Source: Flavobacteriales bacterium UBA7690 (GTDB lineage Bacteria > Bacteroidota > Bacteroidia > Flavobacteriales_F > PHOS-HE28). From it: a stretch of 13,149 nucleotides of DNA. The notes under the pieces are model-generated. The model saw nothing but the letters and a program-made list of their open reading frames with translations. It was not told the DNA's origin and searched no databases. Within the stretch, counting starts at the first letter, position 1. Each line of letters opens with the position of its first letter. The stretch lies in assembly GCA_002482775.1 (NCBI GenBank), contig DLGQ01000008.1:1-13149 (forward strand), in the 5' to 3' direction. A program made the position numbers and the translations under genes. This document shows, in pieces, positions 1-7,332 of this stretch.

Positions 1-522
1 GTTGTGGAACATCTGCTGGTCCGGCTCGAAGATCACGCGGGTGCCATTGGGCTCGTCGGTCTTCACCAACTTGTTGTCCTTGCGCAGCACACCCTTGTCG
101 AACTCGGCCACCTTCATCTCGCCTTCGCGCGCGCTTTCGATGCGGAAATAGTTACTAAGGGCGTTCACCGCTTTGGTACCAACCCCGTTGAGGCCCACGC
201 TCTTCTTGAAGGCCTTGCTGTCGTACTTGGCACCGGTGTTGATCTTGCTCACCACATCGATCACCTTGCCCAGTGGCACACCGCGCCCGTAGTCGCGGAT
301 GGTGACGCGCGGGCCTTCGATGATGACATCCACCTTCTTGCCGTGGCCCATCACGAATTCGTCGATGCAGTTGTCCAGCACCTCCTTCAGCAGGATGTAG
401 ATGCCGTCGTCATAGCTGCTACCATCGCCCAATTTGCCGATGTACATGCCCGGCCGTAGGCGGATATGTTCTTTCCAGTCGAGGGATCGGATATTGTCCT
501 CGTTATACGTCGGTTCGCTCAT
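1..522 (-). CDS. parE: DNA topoisomerase IV subunit B, N-terminal part (runs off the left edge)
   Basis: ATP-binding subunit of a type IIA topoisomerase, which with ParC decatenates daughter chromosomes in the cytoplasm. The frame opens at an ATG (522-520) and stays open for 174 codons to the edge, so only the GHKL ATPase lobe is present. Visible motifs: RPGMYIG (residues 23-29); EVLDNCIDE (47-55), with the expected catalytic Glu47 and Mg-binding Asn51; DYGRGVP (77-83); and the ATP lid around NTGAKYDSKAF (95-105) and GLNGVGTKAVNAL (110-122). The IGKLGDGSSYDDGIY stretch (28-42) is, from memory, the form seen in Bacteroidota enzymes annotated as topoisomerase IV subunit B, which is why I prefer parE over gyrB. 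The family is normally above 600 residues; the rest, and perhaps parC, should lie to the left. A TAnnTTNG element sits about 49 bases upstream of the start. The ParE/GyrB family is certain; the ParE choice is somewhat less so. Confidence 0.9.
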   Translation of the reverse strand, partial: MSEPTYNEDNIRSLDWKEHIRLRPGMYIGKLGDGSSYDDGIYILLKEVLDNCIDEFVMGHGKKVDVIIEGPRVTIRDYGRGVPLGKVIDVVSKINTGAKYDSKAFKKSVGLNGVGTKAVNALSNYFRIESAREGEMKVAEFDKGVLRKDNKLVKTDEPNGTRVIFEPDQQMFHN

Positions 523-531
523 GTAAAAGTG

Positions 532-564
532 GCGCGGAACCAACAGGGACAAGGGTTCCAGCGC
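532..564 (-). other. Imperfect inverted repeat in the parE leader
   Basis: GCGCGGAACC (532-541) can pair with GGGTTCCAGCGC (553-564), with a one-base bulge and an 11-base loop. It lies between the candidate promoter element and the parE start, so it would be in the 5' leader of the mRNA. No known leader regulator is recognised; the pairing may be fortuitous. Confidence 0.25.
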
Positions 565-570
565 GAGGCA

Positions 571-578
571 CGAAGGTA
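571..578 (-). promoter_or_regulatory. Candidate -7 promoter element for parE
   Basis: TACCTTCG read on the minus strand, about 49 bases upstream of the parE ATG. It resembles the Bacteroidota primary sigma factor -7 element TAnnTTTG with one change (T to C). No convincing -33 TTG is seen at the usual distance, so this rests on the -7 match and on similar motifs ahead of other genes in the window. Confidence 0.3.
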
Positions 579-599
579 GCCCCACTTCCGGTGCCCTAC

Positions 600-631
600 G
601 GATCGTGGAAAAACAGGGTTTTCAACGATCC
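600..631 (-). terminator. Hairpin downstream of the first protease gene (terminator-like)
   Basis: A 13-bp inverted repeat with one mismatch: GGATCGTGGAAAA (600-612) and TTTTCAACGATCC (619-631), loop 613-618. It lies 20 bases past the TAA of the minus-strand protease gene and before the parE promoter region, where a terminator is expected. No U-run follows the stem on the minus strand, so it may instead be an RNA-end stabiliser or a DNA palindrome. Its right arm includes one copy of an 11-bp direct repeat, GGGTTTTCAAC (616-626 and 636-646). Confidence 0.4.
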
Positions 632-650
632 TTGTGGGTTTTCAACAGGG

Positions 651-3614
651 TTACGGCATCTGTTCCACCACGGAGACGGTGGGTATCACGCCACCGATGG
701 TGCTCAGGATCAGGTCGCGGTCGTTGTTGGCCCCGGCATACCTCACCACACCATCCAGGTTCACGTCTTCCAGGCGGTAGCCCGCCACGGTATTGGTGGG
801 CACCACCCCGCCAATGGCCAGCAAGATGGCGTCGCGGTCGTTGCTTGCGCCGGAATAGAGGATCACATCGTCCAGCACGGCATTCCCAGCCCACATCAGC
901 GAAATGCCGTTCACATCGCGCAAGGCTTGGGTGCCATAGGTGGTGGCATTGGTGAACACGAACGTGGCAGGAAGTGGACCAAGGCCCAATGCGAGACCGG
1001 ACATGCAGCCTAAATGGTTCCGGTGCCTGACCGAGATGCGGTATGATCCGCCTTCGGTGCAGAAGCGGATGGACTCGTACCCGTCAGGTTCCATCAGCCG
1101 GCCATCGCGTTTCACGAGAACGGCGCGGGTCTCCAGCACCTCGAACGGCGCTGTGGCGGTGCGCAACTCCAGCAGTACCCAGTCCACGGCGGCGTTGGCG
1201 CCTTCGATCTCCAAGATCGCGTTGGTGGTGGTGCTGAGGCCGGAAACGGGATAGCCCATTGCGGTGTAGGGCTCTTGCAGCGGGATCAGACCTTGTGTTC
1301 GCAAGGAGTCGTGCATCAACCCCAGCGACGGATCGAAGAGCCCGTCCAGCAGGACCTGCAAGTTCACTCGAAGCCCAGGTTCCACTTCGCAAGGCACGTC
1401 CAACGTGGTGAACGTCACTACCGTGGAATACTCTGAAGTACTACCGCCTTGTGCCCCACCGGTTCCGCAGACGGCGCGCACTTGCACTTCGTATTCGGTG
1501 GAATAGGCGAGATCGGTGAAGGTGTACGAATTGGTCGTGAGCCCTGTGGCCTCCGTCCAAGTCGGATCACCAACCACCCGCCAACGCAGATCGTATGCAG
1601 AAGCGGACTGTACCACGGCCCAATCCACCTGCGCTCCGTTGTAGACCACATCGGAAACGACAACCTCCACTGGCCGGGAACAAACCGCCACAGCGAAGGA
1701 ACTCACGTTCAGCGCGTAACAGCGGTTCACATCGAACGCCCCATTGTAGCCGAATACGTGCACGTAGTAAGTCCCTGCACCAGCACCTGGGAACGTGATG
1801 AACTCCGATGTGGTACCACCCGCTGCGGAATTGGCAAGTTCAGCACCTGCGTTGTCCAAAAGCCGCAGGTCGTAATCGAACGGTAGACCGGACAGGCTGA
1901 TGTTGATGGTACTGTTGGTGGCGATGGTGAAGCGGTAATAGTCCTGGTCGCCATTGGTGGCGATGAGCGCGGAAACGCTAGCGGGCAGGGTGAGCAACGG
2001 CGCTGTGGCCAACGTACCGTTCGGCTCCAGGCTTTCCGGACAAGGCACCAAGGTGGTGAAGGTGCGCAGTGTGCTGTAGTTCGAAGTGGATGCGCCACAG
2101 TTGCTGCGCACCTGGAACTCGTAGGCCGTGCCTTGCGTGAGGCTGGTCAGTGCGTAGGTGGTGGTGGTGAGGCCAGGTACCGTGTTCCATGTGGATGCAC
2201 CAACGGCGCGCCATTGTAGGTCGTAGCTGGTAGCGCCCACGTTGGACCAGGTCAAGGTCGCCGTGGTCAGCAGTAAGTTGGTCACGTTCAAATTGCTTGG
2301 GGCATCGCAGGTCGTTCCGCAGATCCCAAGGCAGCTTGCGGCATTGACAGCGTTCACGATCACAGCCGTGGGCTGCGGTCCAAAGCCGTTCGCGAAGTTG
2401 ATCCCCACACCGGAGATCAGGTGGCAGTAGCTCATGATGGTACCGCCCACCCCGGCGGCGGGAACTGGACCTATGGCGCAGGTGCCTTCCCGGTAGTCGA
2501 TGTTCGCCGTTGGCCCGCAACCGTCTATGTTGGTACCGTTCCCGTTCCACGAACACGCGTGCGTATGGCGCGAACCGAGGTTGTGGCCGGCTTCGTGGGT
2601 GACCACCATGGTGCTCCAACTGTACGCAGGCACATTGGAGTAGGTACTGTTGATGCCGCTGTAGGCCATGCGCAAGCGTGATTGGGTGCTGCACAAGGTG
2701 TTCAGCCAAGCCACACCGCCTCCACCACCGTACCCGATCAGGTGCGCCAGATCACCGTTGAAGGTGGTCCGCGTTACCCCGAACTGGTCCAGGAAGTCGC
2801 CGCTGCCAGGGCCGGTATATGGACTGGGGACATCCCAGATGAAGAGTTCGGACAGGGTGACATCGATACCATCGTTATCGAAGAGCACGGCGCTCTGGTT
2901 GAAAAGGCCGGTGACATAGTTGGTGGTACTGGCTCCTTTGTCCAGGAACACGTTGTGGTTCACTTCCCAGTAGTAGCGCACACAGCGCACCGTGCGTTCA
3001 CCACCATCCAGCACGAGTTGATCCGTGTGGTAGACCTGCTGGTCATCCACCGTGCCACAGGTGAAGGCTGGTCGGCGATGCAGATCCTCATCGCGGTACA
3101 GCACATGAAGTTGATCACGCTTGTCCTCGAAACGACCGAGCACGAGTTGCCCGCCGCCATCGTTGATCAGCCCCATCGCCTCATTCTCGAACACGCTGAT
3201 CGCCGCCCATGAGCCGGGAACTCCGCGAACCATACCACGGTAGTGGATGCCACCATCTAGCCTTGCCACGGCCCCGCTCGCCATCCGCACCACCGCACCT
3301 TCCGGAGCTATTCCGGTGCGTACGAGATCCAACCAAAGTGGTCCTGTAACGGAAGGTATTTCCAGTGCAACGTTCTCCAGGGCCCGCATGGCACGTAGGC
3401 CTGCAGGATCGAGACCCAGCACAGTGGCTTCCTTCAGGTCCACGGACCACCGCGATGGTGTGTTCAGTGCTTCCTCGGCCCGCTGGAACACCGGCACCGG
3501 GACGAACCGGGTGCCTTTGTCTTTAAGCTGTTGAATGCGGGCCGAAACTTGGCCGGTACGGGCGGAACCAGTGGTAACGCAAAGCAGGCCGAAAAGAAAG
3601 ATGATGGAGCGCAT
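651..3614 (-). CDS. Secreted M12B/reprolysin-like zinc metalloprotease with FN3-PPC-FN3 and an unusual C-terminal module
   Basis: Predicted exported zinc endopeptidase of 987 residues. The ATG at 3614 starts a good signal peptide (MRSIIFLFGLLCVTTGSA); a TTG seven codons earlier is less likely. Order of parts: a pro-region (about 20-200) with GIHYRGMVRGVPGSWAAISV-type sequence; a catalytic domain (about 210-435) with the metzincin zinc site HEAGHNLGSRHTH (340-352; ligands His340, His344, His350 and catalytic Glu341) and Met-turn GTIMSYCH (Met394); FN3 (about 437-523); PPC beta-sandwich (about 525-640); FN3 (about 645-740); then a C-terminal module (about 748-987). That module contains SVRHRNHLG (861-869) and two repeats ending in NDRDxIL..IGG (around 925-936 and 964-975), the second beginning DVNLDG like a calcium-binding EF-hand/dockerin loop. 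There is no classic T9SS sorting domain, unlike the neighbouring paralogue. The substrate is unknown. A terminator of the upstream paralogue and a TAnnTTNG element lie just ahead, so it is probably transcribed separately. Confidence 0.93.
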   Translation of the reverse strand: MRSIIFLFGLLCVTTGSARTGQVSARIQQLKDKGTRFVPVPVFQRAEEALNTPSRWSVDLKEATVLGLDPAGLRAMRALENVALEIPSVTGPLWLDLVRTGIAPEGAVVRMASGAVARLDGGIHYRGMVRGVPGSWAAISVFENEAMGLINDGGGQLVLGRFEDKRDQLHVLYRDEDLHRRPAFTCGTVDDQQVYHTDQLVLDGGERTVRCVRYYWEVNHNVFLDKGASTTNYVTGLFNQSAVLFDNDGIDVTLSELFIWDVPSPYTGPGSGDFLDQFGVTRTTFNGDLAHLIGYGGGGGVAWLNTLCSTQSRLRMAYSGINSTYSNVPAYSWSTMVVTHEAGHNLGSRHTHACSWNGNGTNIDGCGPTANIDYREGTCAIGPVPAAGVGGTIMSYCHLISGVGINFANGFGPQPTAVIVNAVNAASCLGICGTTCDAPSNLNVTNLLLTTATLTWSNVGATSYDLQWRAVGASTWNTVPGLTTTTYALTSLTQGTAYEFQVRSNCGASTSNYSTLRTFTTLVPCPESLEPNGTLATAPLLTLPASVSALIATNGDQDYYRFTIATNSTINISLSGLPFDYDLRLLDNAGAELANSAAGGTTSEFITFPGAGAGTYYVHVFGYNGAFDVNRCYALNVSSFAVAVCSRPVEVVVSDVVYNGAQVDWAVVQSASAYDLRWRVVGDPTWTEATGLTTNSYTFTDLAYSTEYEVQVRAVCGTGGAQGGSTSEYSTVVTFTTLDVPCEVEPGLRVNLQVLLDGLFDPSLGLMHDSLRTQGLIPLQEPYTAMGYPVSGLSTTTNAILEIEGANAAVDWVLLELRTATAPFEVLETRAVLVKRDGRLMEPDGYESIRFCTEGGSYRISVRHRNHLGCMSGLALGLGPLPATFVFTNATTYGTQALRDVNGISLMWAGNAVLDDVILYSGASNDRDAILLAIGGVVPTNTVAGYRLEDVNLDGVVRYAGANNDRDLILSTIGGVIPTVSVVEQMP

Positions 3615-3631
3615 CGGGGAGTGAAGGTTGT

Positions 3632-3639
3632 CCAAGGTA
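3632..3639 (-). promoter_or_regulatory. Candidate -7 promoter element for the first protease
   Basis: TACCTTGG on the minus strand, 18 bases upstream of the ATG at 3614; one change from the Bacteroidota TAnnTTTG element. It would give a very short leader. No -33 TTG is evident at the usual spacing. Confidence 0.3.
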
Positions 3640-3702
3640 GAGCAGCCGCGATCACCGTGCTCGACATTCCTATGAACATCATTTTACGCCAACGAATACC
3701 CG

Positions 3703-3736
3703 AAAACGAACGACGGCCGGGGCGACCCGGCCGTCG
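3703..3736 (-). terminator. Rho-independent-type terminator of the second protease
   Basis: Perfect 11-bp stem CGACGGCCGGG (3711-3721) and CCCGGCCGTCG (3726-3736) with a 4-base loop. It lies 20 bases past the TGA of the minus-strand protease gene and is followed on that strand by the T-rich TTCGTTTTC. It separates the two protease genes transcriptionally. Confidence 0.75.
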
Positions 3737-3756
3737 ATGCAGGTGGACGTCCACCG

Positions 3757-6306
3757 TCAATGGCTCACCACCATGCGCCTGACGATGACCTCCTCCCCGC
3801 GTGCGATACGTAACAGATACACCCCAGGCGATCGATCCGCTACGGGCAATACCAGCGTGGTCTCTGCCTCCCCGGCAGGATGGTTGAAACTGGCCACACT
3901 GCGGCCTACACCGTCGTAAACCTCAACATAGGTGGTCTCTTCGGAAGCCGGTATGCGGATGTTCACCAGTTCGTTGGCAGGGTTCGGGAAGACGGAGATC
4001 TCCTCCCCTTCGGCTTCGATCGTCACATCCTCGTCCGGCTGTGGCAGTCCCTCTGGCATGAAGCCGCTACCCGATGTGCTGATGGACAAGGTGTAACAAG
4101 CGGTGCTGTTGTACGCCCAGTTCACACCACGAACAAGCACCGTGTAGTTGGTGGAAACGGTGGACGTGTTGAAGGTGATGGTCTCGTTCCCCGTGCCGGA
4201 AACGTTGCTCGATGCAACACTGCTGCTGCCGCGATACAGGGTGATGGAGTAATTCGCAGGAAGTCCCGTGAGCGTGACACGGATGTTGGAGGCCCCGCTG
4301 CTGTTGGAGAAACGGAACCAATCCTGATCGTACCAGCTGCTGATGCGGCCGGTGAGCGTGATGTTCGATGCAACACCATAAGCACTGTTCCGGGAGTTGT
4401 TCGGTTCGTAGTTATCCGAACAGGTGGATGCGGTGCTCGTGGTGAAGTTCACTGTACTGGAATTCGCAGAACTTGCCGCGCTGCACACCGTGGAAACTTG
4501 GAACTGATATGCTGTTGCACTGTTCAATCCGGTGAGCGAGCTTGACGTGCCCGTAACACCGGTGATGGTCGTCCAGGTACTCGCCGATGCCAGTTTCCAT
4601 TGCACGGAATAGCTCACTGCACCGCTCACCGCCGTCCAGTTCAAGGTGGCCGAAGACGTGGTGATGCTACTGGTGGAAAGTCCCGTTGGCACGGCGCAAG
4701 TAGCAGGCGCACCGGTGGTGAAGGTGATGGGCGACGCATACGATGAGCTACCCGAACCGCACACCGTCATGACTTGGAATTGGTAGGCCGTACCTGCGGT
4801 AAGGCCGCTCAGCACGTAACTGGTGGACGTAAGCCCGGTCACTGTTGTCCACGTGCTGCTCGATGCGGGTTTCCACTGCACTGTGTACGAGGTGGCACCC
4901 GATGTAGTGGTCCAACCAAGCGTTGCGGACGTCGTGCTTATGGAGGAAGTGCCAAGGCCCGTGGGAACACCACATGCCGTGCCCGAACCACACGCGGTGA
5001 GGCATGATGCAGCGTTGATCCGGCTGATGATGAGCGCCGTGGGTTGAGGGCCGAAACCGTTGCTGAATTTGATGCCGGTGCTTGTGAGGTGGCAGTAGCT
5101 CATGATGGTACCGCCTACGGCTGACGTGGGCACGGGTCCAGCGCCACAGCTGCCTTCGCTGTAACCAGCAGCAGGGCCACAACCATCGATCGCGGTGTTG
5201 TTGCCGTTCCACGAGCAGGCATGTGTATGCGGCGAGCCCAGGTTGTGCCCTTGTTCATGCGTCACCACTTCAACGCTCCAACTGTAGGTGGGCACGTTCT
5301 GGTAGGTGCTGTTGATGTCGCTATACGCCATGCGATAGCGCGATTGGCTGCTGCAGATCGTGTTCACATAAGCCACACCACCCCCGCCAGTGTACCCCAG
5401 CAGGTGTGCCATGTCGCCATTGAAACTCGTGCGGGTCGTCCCGAAAGTGGATAGCTGCGTGCTGGTGGATGTTGAGGTGTAAGGGCTCGGCACATCCCAC
5501 ACATACACTTCGGATAGCGACACGCTGATACCGTCGTTGTTGTACAGGATGGCGCTCTGGTTGAAGAGACCGGTGACATAGCTCACCACGTTGGCCACAC
5601 TTCCCTTGCCTTGATAAATATCATAGTTCACCTCCCAGTAGTAGCGCACACATTTCACAGTGCGGTCGCTTCCGACCTCATCCATGTGGGGTGGTTCTTC
5701 GCCCATGTCCACATCCGGTGTGGCGCACACGGAACCGGAAGTCCCCAGCAGATCCGCCTCGCGGTAGAAGATGTGATCACCTTGTGTGTCGTTCACGAAG
5801 CGGCCGAGCACCCGTTCACCTTCACTGTCGGAGATGATCCCCATGACCTCCTCCGGGAATACACTGATGGCGGCCAACGATCCCGCTGCGCCACGGATCA
5901 TGCCTCGGTAATGCAGTCCTTGTGGAACATCCGCAGCGGCACCGGTGCTCGCCAAGGTCACTTGGAAATCCGCCGTGGTGATGTCCACACGTTCCAGGTC
6001 CACCGTTAGAACACCCGCTTCGGTGGGTAGATCGAGACTGATGTGGTCCGCCCGTGAGACGAGCAAGGTGGAGGTCACCGATCGATCCAGCCGCACGACG
6101 GTGGCTTGTGTAACGGCTTCTTGCCAGAGCGCATCCGTCGCCACCGATCGTGGCTGGGTGGCGAACATCGGTATGGTGCGGAATTCCACGCCGGTGCGGC
6201 GCAGTTCTTCAACGCGTTCCGCCACGTGGGCGACACGCGTAGGTGTTTGTGCAGCCAGGCCGAGAGCGCCAAGGCCGAAGGCGAGCAGTGTTGTTAGTCG
6301 TTGCAT
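3757..6306 (-). CDS. T9SS-secreted M12B/reprolysin-like zinc metalloprotease with FN3-FN3-PPC
   Basis: Predicted secreted zinc endopeptidase of 849 residues. The frame is open further upstream (to 6678), but that extension has no coding look; the ATG at 6306 begins a clean signal peptide (MQRLTTLLAFGLGALGLAAQ). Order: pro-region (about 21-210) with GLHYRGMIRGAAGSLAAISV; catalytic domain (about 218-440) with HEQGHNLGSPHTH (350-362; zinc ligands His350, His354, His360; Glu351) and GTIMSYCH (Met402); two tandem, closely similar FN3 domains (about 446-531 and 537-623); PPC (about 630-742); and a type A T9SS sorting domain (about 769-849) with ISVFPNPANELVNI, a GVYLLRI-type strand and a short basic/hydrophobic tail. 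The sorting domain implies Sec export, then T9SS transport across the outer membrane, with the tail removed. It is a paralogue of the protease just downstream, nearly identical in catalytic motifs. The substrate cannot be read from the sequence. Confidence 0.94.
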   Translation of the reverse strand: MQRLTTLLAFGLGALGLAAQTPTRVAHVAERVEELRRTGVEFRTIPMFATQPRSVATDALWQEAVTQATVVRLDRSVTSTLLVSRADHISLDLPTEAGVLTVDLERVDITTADFQVTLASTGAAADVPQGLHYRGMIRGAAGSLAAISVFPEEVMGIISDSEGERVLGRFVNDTQGDHIFYREADLLGTSGSVCATPDVDMGEEPPHMDEVGSDRTVKCVRYYWEVNYDIYQGKGSVANVVSYVTGLFNQSAILYNNDGISVSLSEVYVWDVPSPYTSTSTSTQLSTFGTTRTSFNGDMAHLLGYTGGGGVAYVNTICSSQSRYRMAYSDINSTYQNVPTYSWSVEVVTHEQGHNLGSPHTHACSWNGNNTAIDGCGPAAGYSEGSCGAGPVPTSAVGGTIMSYCHLTSTGIKFSNGFGPQPTALIISRINAASCLTACGSGTACGVPTGLGTSSISTTSATLGWTTTSGATSYTVQWKPASSSTWTTVTGLTSTSYVLSGLTAGTAYQFQVMTVCGSGSSSYASPITFTTGAPATCAVPTGLSTSSITTSSATLNWTAVSGAVSYSVQWKLASASTWTTITGVTGTSSSLTGLNSATAYQFQVSTVCSAASSANSSTVNFTTSTASTCSDNYEPNNSRNSAYGVASNITLTGRISSWYDQDWFRFSNSSGASNIRVTLTGLPANYSITLYRGSSSVASSNVSGTGNETITFNTSTVSTNYTVLVRGVNWAYNSTACYTLSISTSGSGFMPEGLPQPDEDVTIEAEGEEISVFPNPANELVNIRIPASEETTYVEVYDGVGRSVASFNHPAGEAETTLVLPVADRSPGVYLLRIARGEEVIVRRMVVSH

Positions 6307-6350
6307 GGTTCGTGGGAGGTTTCGTCGAATTGTTCCGGTGAGGTTCCGGT

Positions 6351-6358
6351 CAAAAGAA
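6351..6358 (-). promoter_or_regulatory. Weak candidate -7 element for the second protease
   Basis: TTCTTTTG on the minus strand, 45 bases upstream of the ATG at 6306. It matches TAnnTTTG except at the second base, which is usually conserved, so the call is weak. Confidence 0.18.
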
Positions 6359-6460
6359 TCCTCCACATCGATGAACGTGCGGAGTTTCCGCTCGGAACGA
6401 AGCGCAGCCCGACGAGTCCACAACGCTGCCGGACCAACACCGACCGCATGGAAGCACATG

Positions 6461-6488
6461 CCCAAAGCCCGTTCTGAGTTCAACGGGC
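6461..6488 (-). terminator. Likely terminator of the OMP gene
   Basis: Perfect 7-bp stem GCCCGTT (6467-6473) and AACGGGC (6482-6488), 8-base loop, 30 bases past the TGA of the minus-strand OMP gene and followed on that strand by TTTGGG. The T-run is short, so efficiency is uncertain. It suggests the protease downstream has its own promoter. Confidence 0.45.
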
Positions 6489-6517
6489 CACGACCGCTAC
6501 TGGTCGAATGCCGATGC

Positions 6518-7204
6518 TCAACCCTCGCGCTGGTGCGGCACCAGGAGGTAAGAGACGGACAACTGCCACGTGCGCGGGATCGAAGGAGACCCACCACTGC
6601 GCCGATCCAGATCCGTGAGGCCGTATTTGTAGCGCAATCCCATTCCCAACCGGCGGCCGCTCTCCACTTCGCCACCAAGCAGCAACGCGTACTCTAACCG
6701 CGGCAAGGTGGCCGTGCGACCATCATAGTAGCGCGGTCCCTCGCCTCTGCTGAACGCCGTTCCGGTCATGATCCGTTCCTGTGCATCAAGGAGCCACGCG
6801 GTGCTGAACCCGGCATCGATCCGCAGGTGTGACCATTTGCGAAGGACCACGAGCAAAGGCATCTCCACATGCACCATCCGCATGATCCGGCGCCCTTCGG
6901 TGTACATCACGTTGTTGTCCGGTGAGCGTACCGGTGGGTCGTTCGGGGTTAGCTCGTAGCCGCAGTTGCGCACGTCCGTGAGCAATTCCACACGCAGGCC
7001 GATGGGATCGTTGAGCATGCGCTCGTAACCGGCACCCAGATGCCATCCCATGCCGAAGACCCCGTGGCCGGTGTGCGTTCCATGGCCCGTACCGATCGGG
7101 TCGGCGCAGAACAAGTAACTCGCGCCAGCTTTTAGCTGCACGGCGTGTTGACCGCTCGCCACTGAAGCGAGCAGCAGAGAGGATATGATCGTGACCCTGA
7201 ACAC
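6518..7204 (-). CDS. Outer-membrane beta-barrel-like protein
   Basis: A 228-residue exported protein with an N-terminal signal peptide (MFRVTIISSLLLASVASG, then QHAVQLKAG), followed by alternating polar/aromatic strands separated by Gly/Asp/Arg-rich turns, and ending in WQLSVSYLLV before a short hydrophilic tail. This is the look of the small Bacteroidota outer-membrane beta-barrel proteins (PorT-like/OMP_b-brl class); I cannot assign a family member or function. The start is GTG: a TAG stop lies immediately upstream in frame, and the next in-frame Met is far inside, after the signal peptide. No convincing Shine-Dalgarno is seen. A His/Gly-rich loop, GTGHGTHTGHG, lies early in the mature protein. 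It is divergent from a lipoprotein gene and upstream of the T9SS protease, with a hairpin between. Confidence is high for the gene, moderate for the class. Confidence 0.75.
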   Translation of the reverse strand: MFRVTIISSLLLASVASGQHAVQLKAGASYLFCADPIGTGHGTHTGHGVFGMGWHLGAGYERMLNDPIGLRVELLTDVRNCGYELTPNDPPVRSPDNNVMYTEGRRIMRMVHVEMPLLVVLRKWSHLRIDAGFSTAWLLDAQERIMTGTAFSRGEGPRYYDGRTATLPRLEYALLLGGEVESGRRLGMGLRYKYGLTDLDRRSGGSPSIPRTWQLSVSYLLVPHQREG

Positions 7205-7251
7205 CTAGAGCCGGTTGGCATTCCTGAACGCTGTGAGTCGGCGATCGTTGT

Positions 7252-7267
7252 GTATGACCCTACATAC
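7252..7267. promoter_or_regulatory. Small inverted repeat in the divergent OMP/lipoprotein region
   Basis: GTATG (7252-7256) and CATAC (7263-7267) form a dyad with a 6-base spacer, midway between two divergently transcribed envelope genes. It could be an operator shared by both, but the arms are short and chance is a reasonable explanation. Confidence 0.2.
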
Positions 7268-7307
7268 GAGCGCTCAACGCGTGAAAATCACCGATCGGCA
7301 AAAGGCA

Positions 7308-7315
7308 TAGCTTCG
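7308..7315 (+). promoter_or_regulatory. Candidate -7 promoter element for the lipoprotein gene
   Basis: TAGCTTCG, 17 bases before the ATG at 7333, one change from the Bacteroidota TAnnTTTG element. No clear -33 TTG is seen. Confidence 0.3.
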
Positions 7316-7332
7316 TTGAAAACCCCCATTCC

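Noticed and set aside
591..1013. A 140-codon plus-strand frame opposite the end of the first protease
   Set aside because: It is antisense to the DxNxDG repeat module, whose repeats and stop are clear. The His/Gly-rich translation is the mirror of that repeat.
1978..2709. A 243-codon minus-strand frame inside the first protease in another frame
   Set aside because: It overlaps the zinc-site region of a well-defined protease; its Arg/His-rich sequence is a frame shadow, and no frameshift is needed to read the protease.
6307..6678. Upstream extension of the second protease frame by 124 codons
   Set aside because: The extension is Arg/Ser/Trp-rich, overlaps the end of the OMP gene in another frame and would bury the clear signal peptide that starts at 6306.
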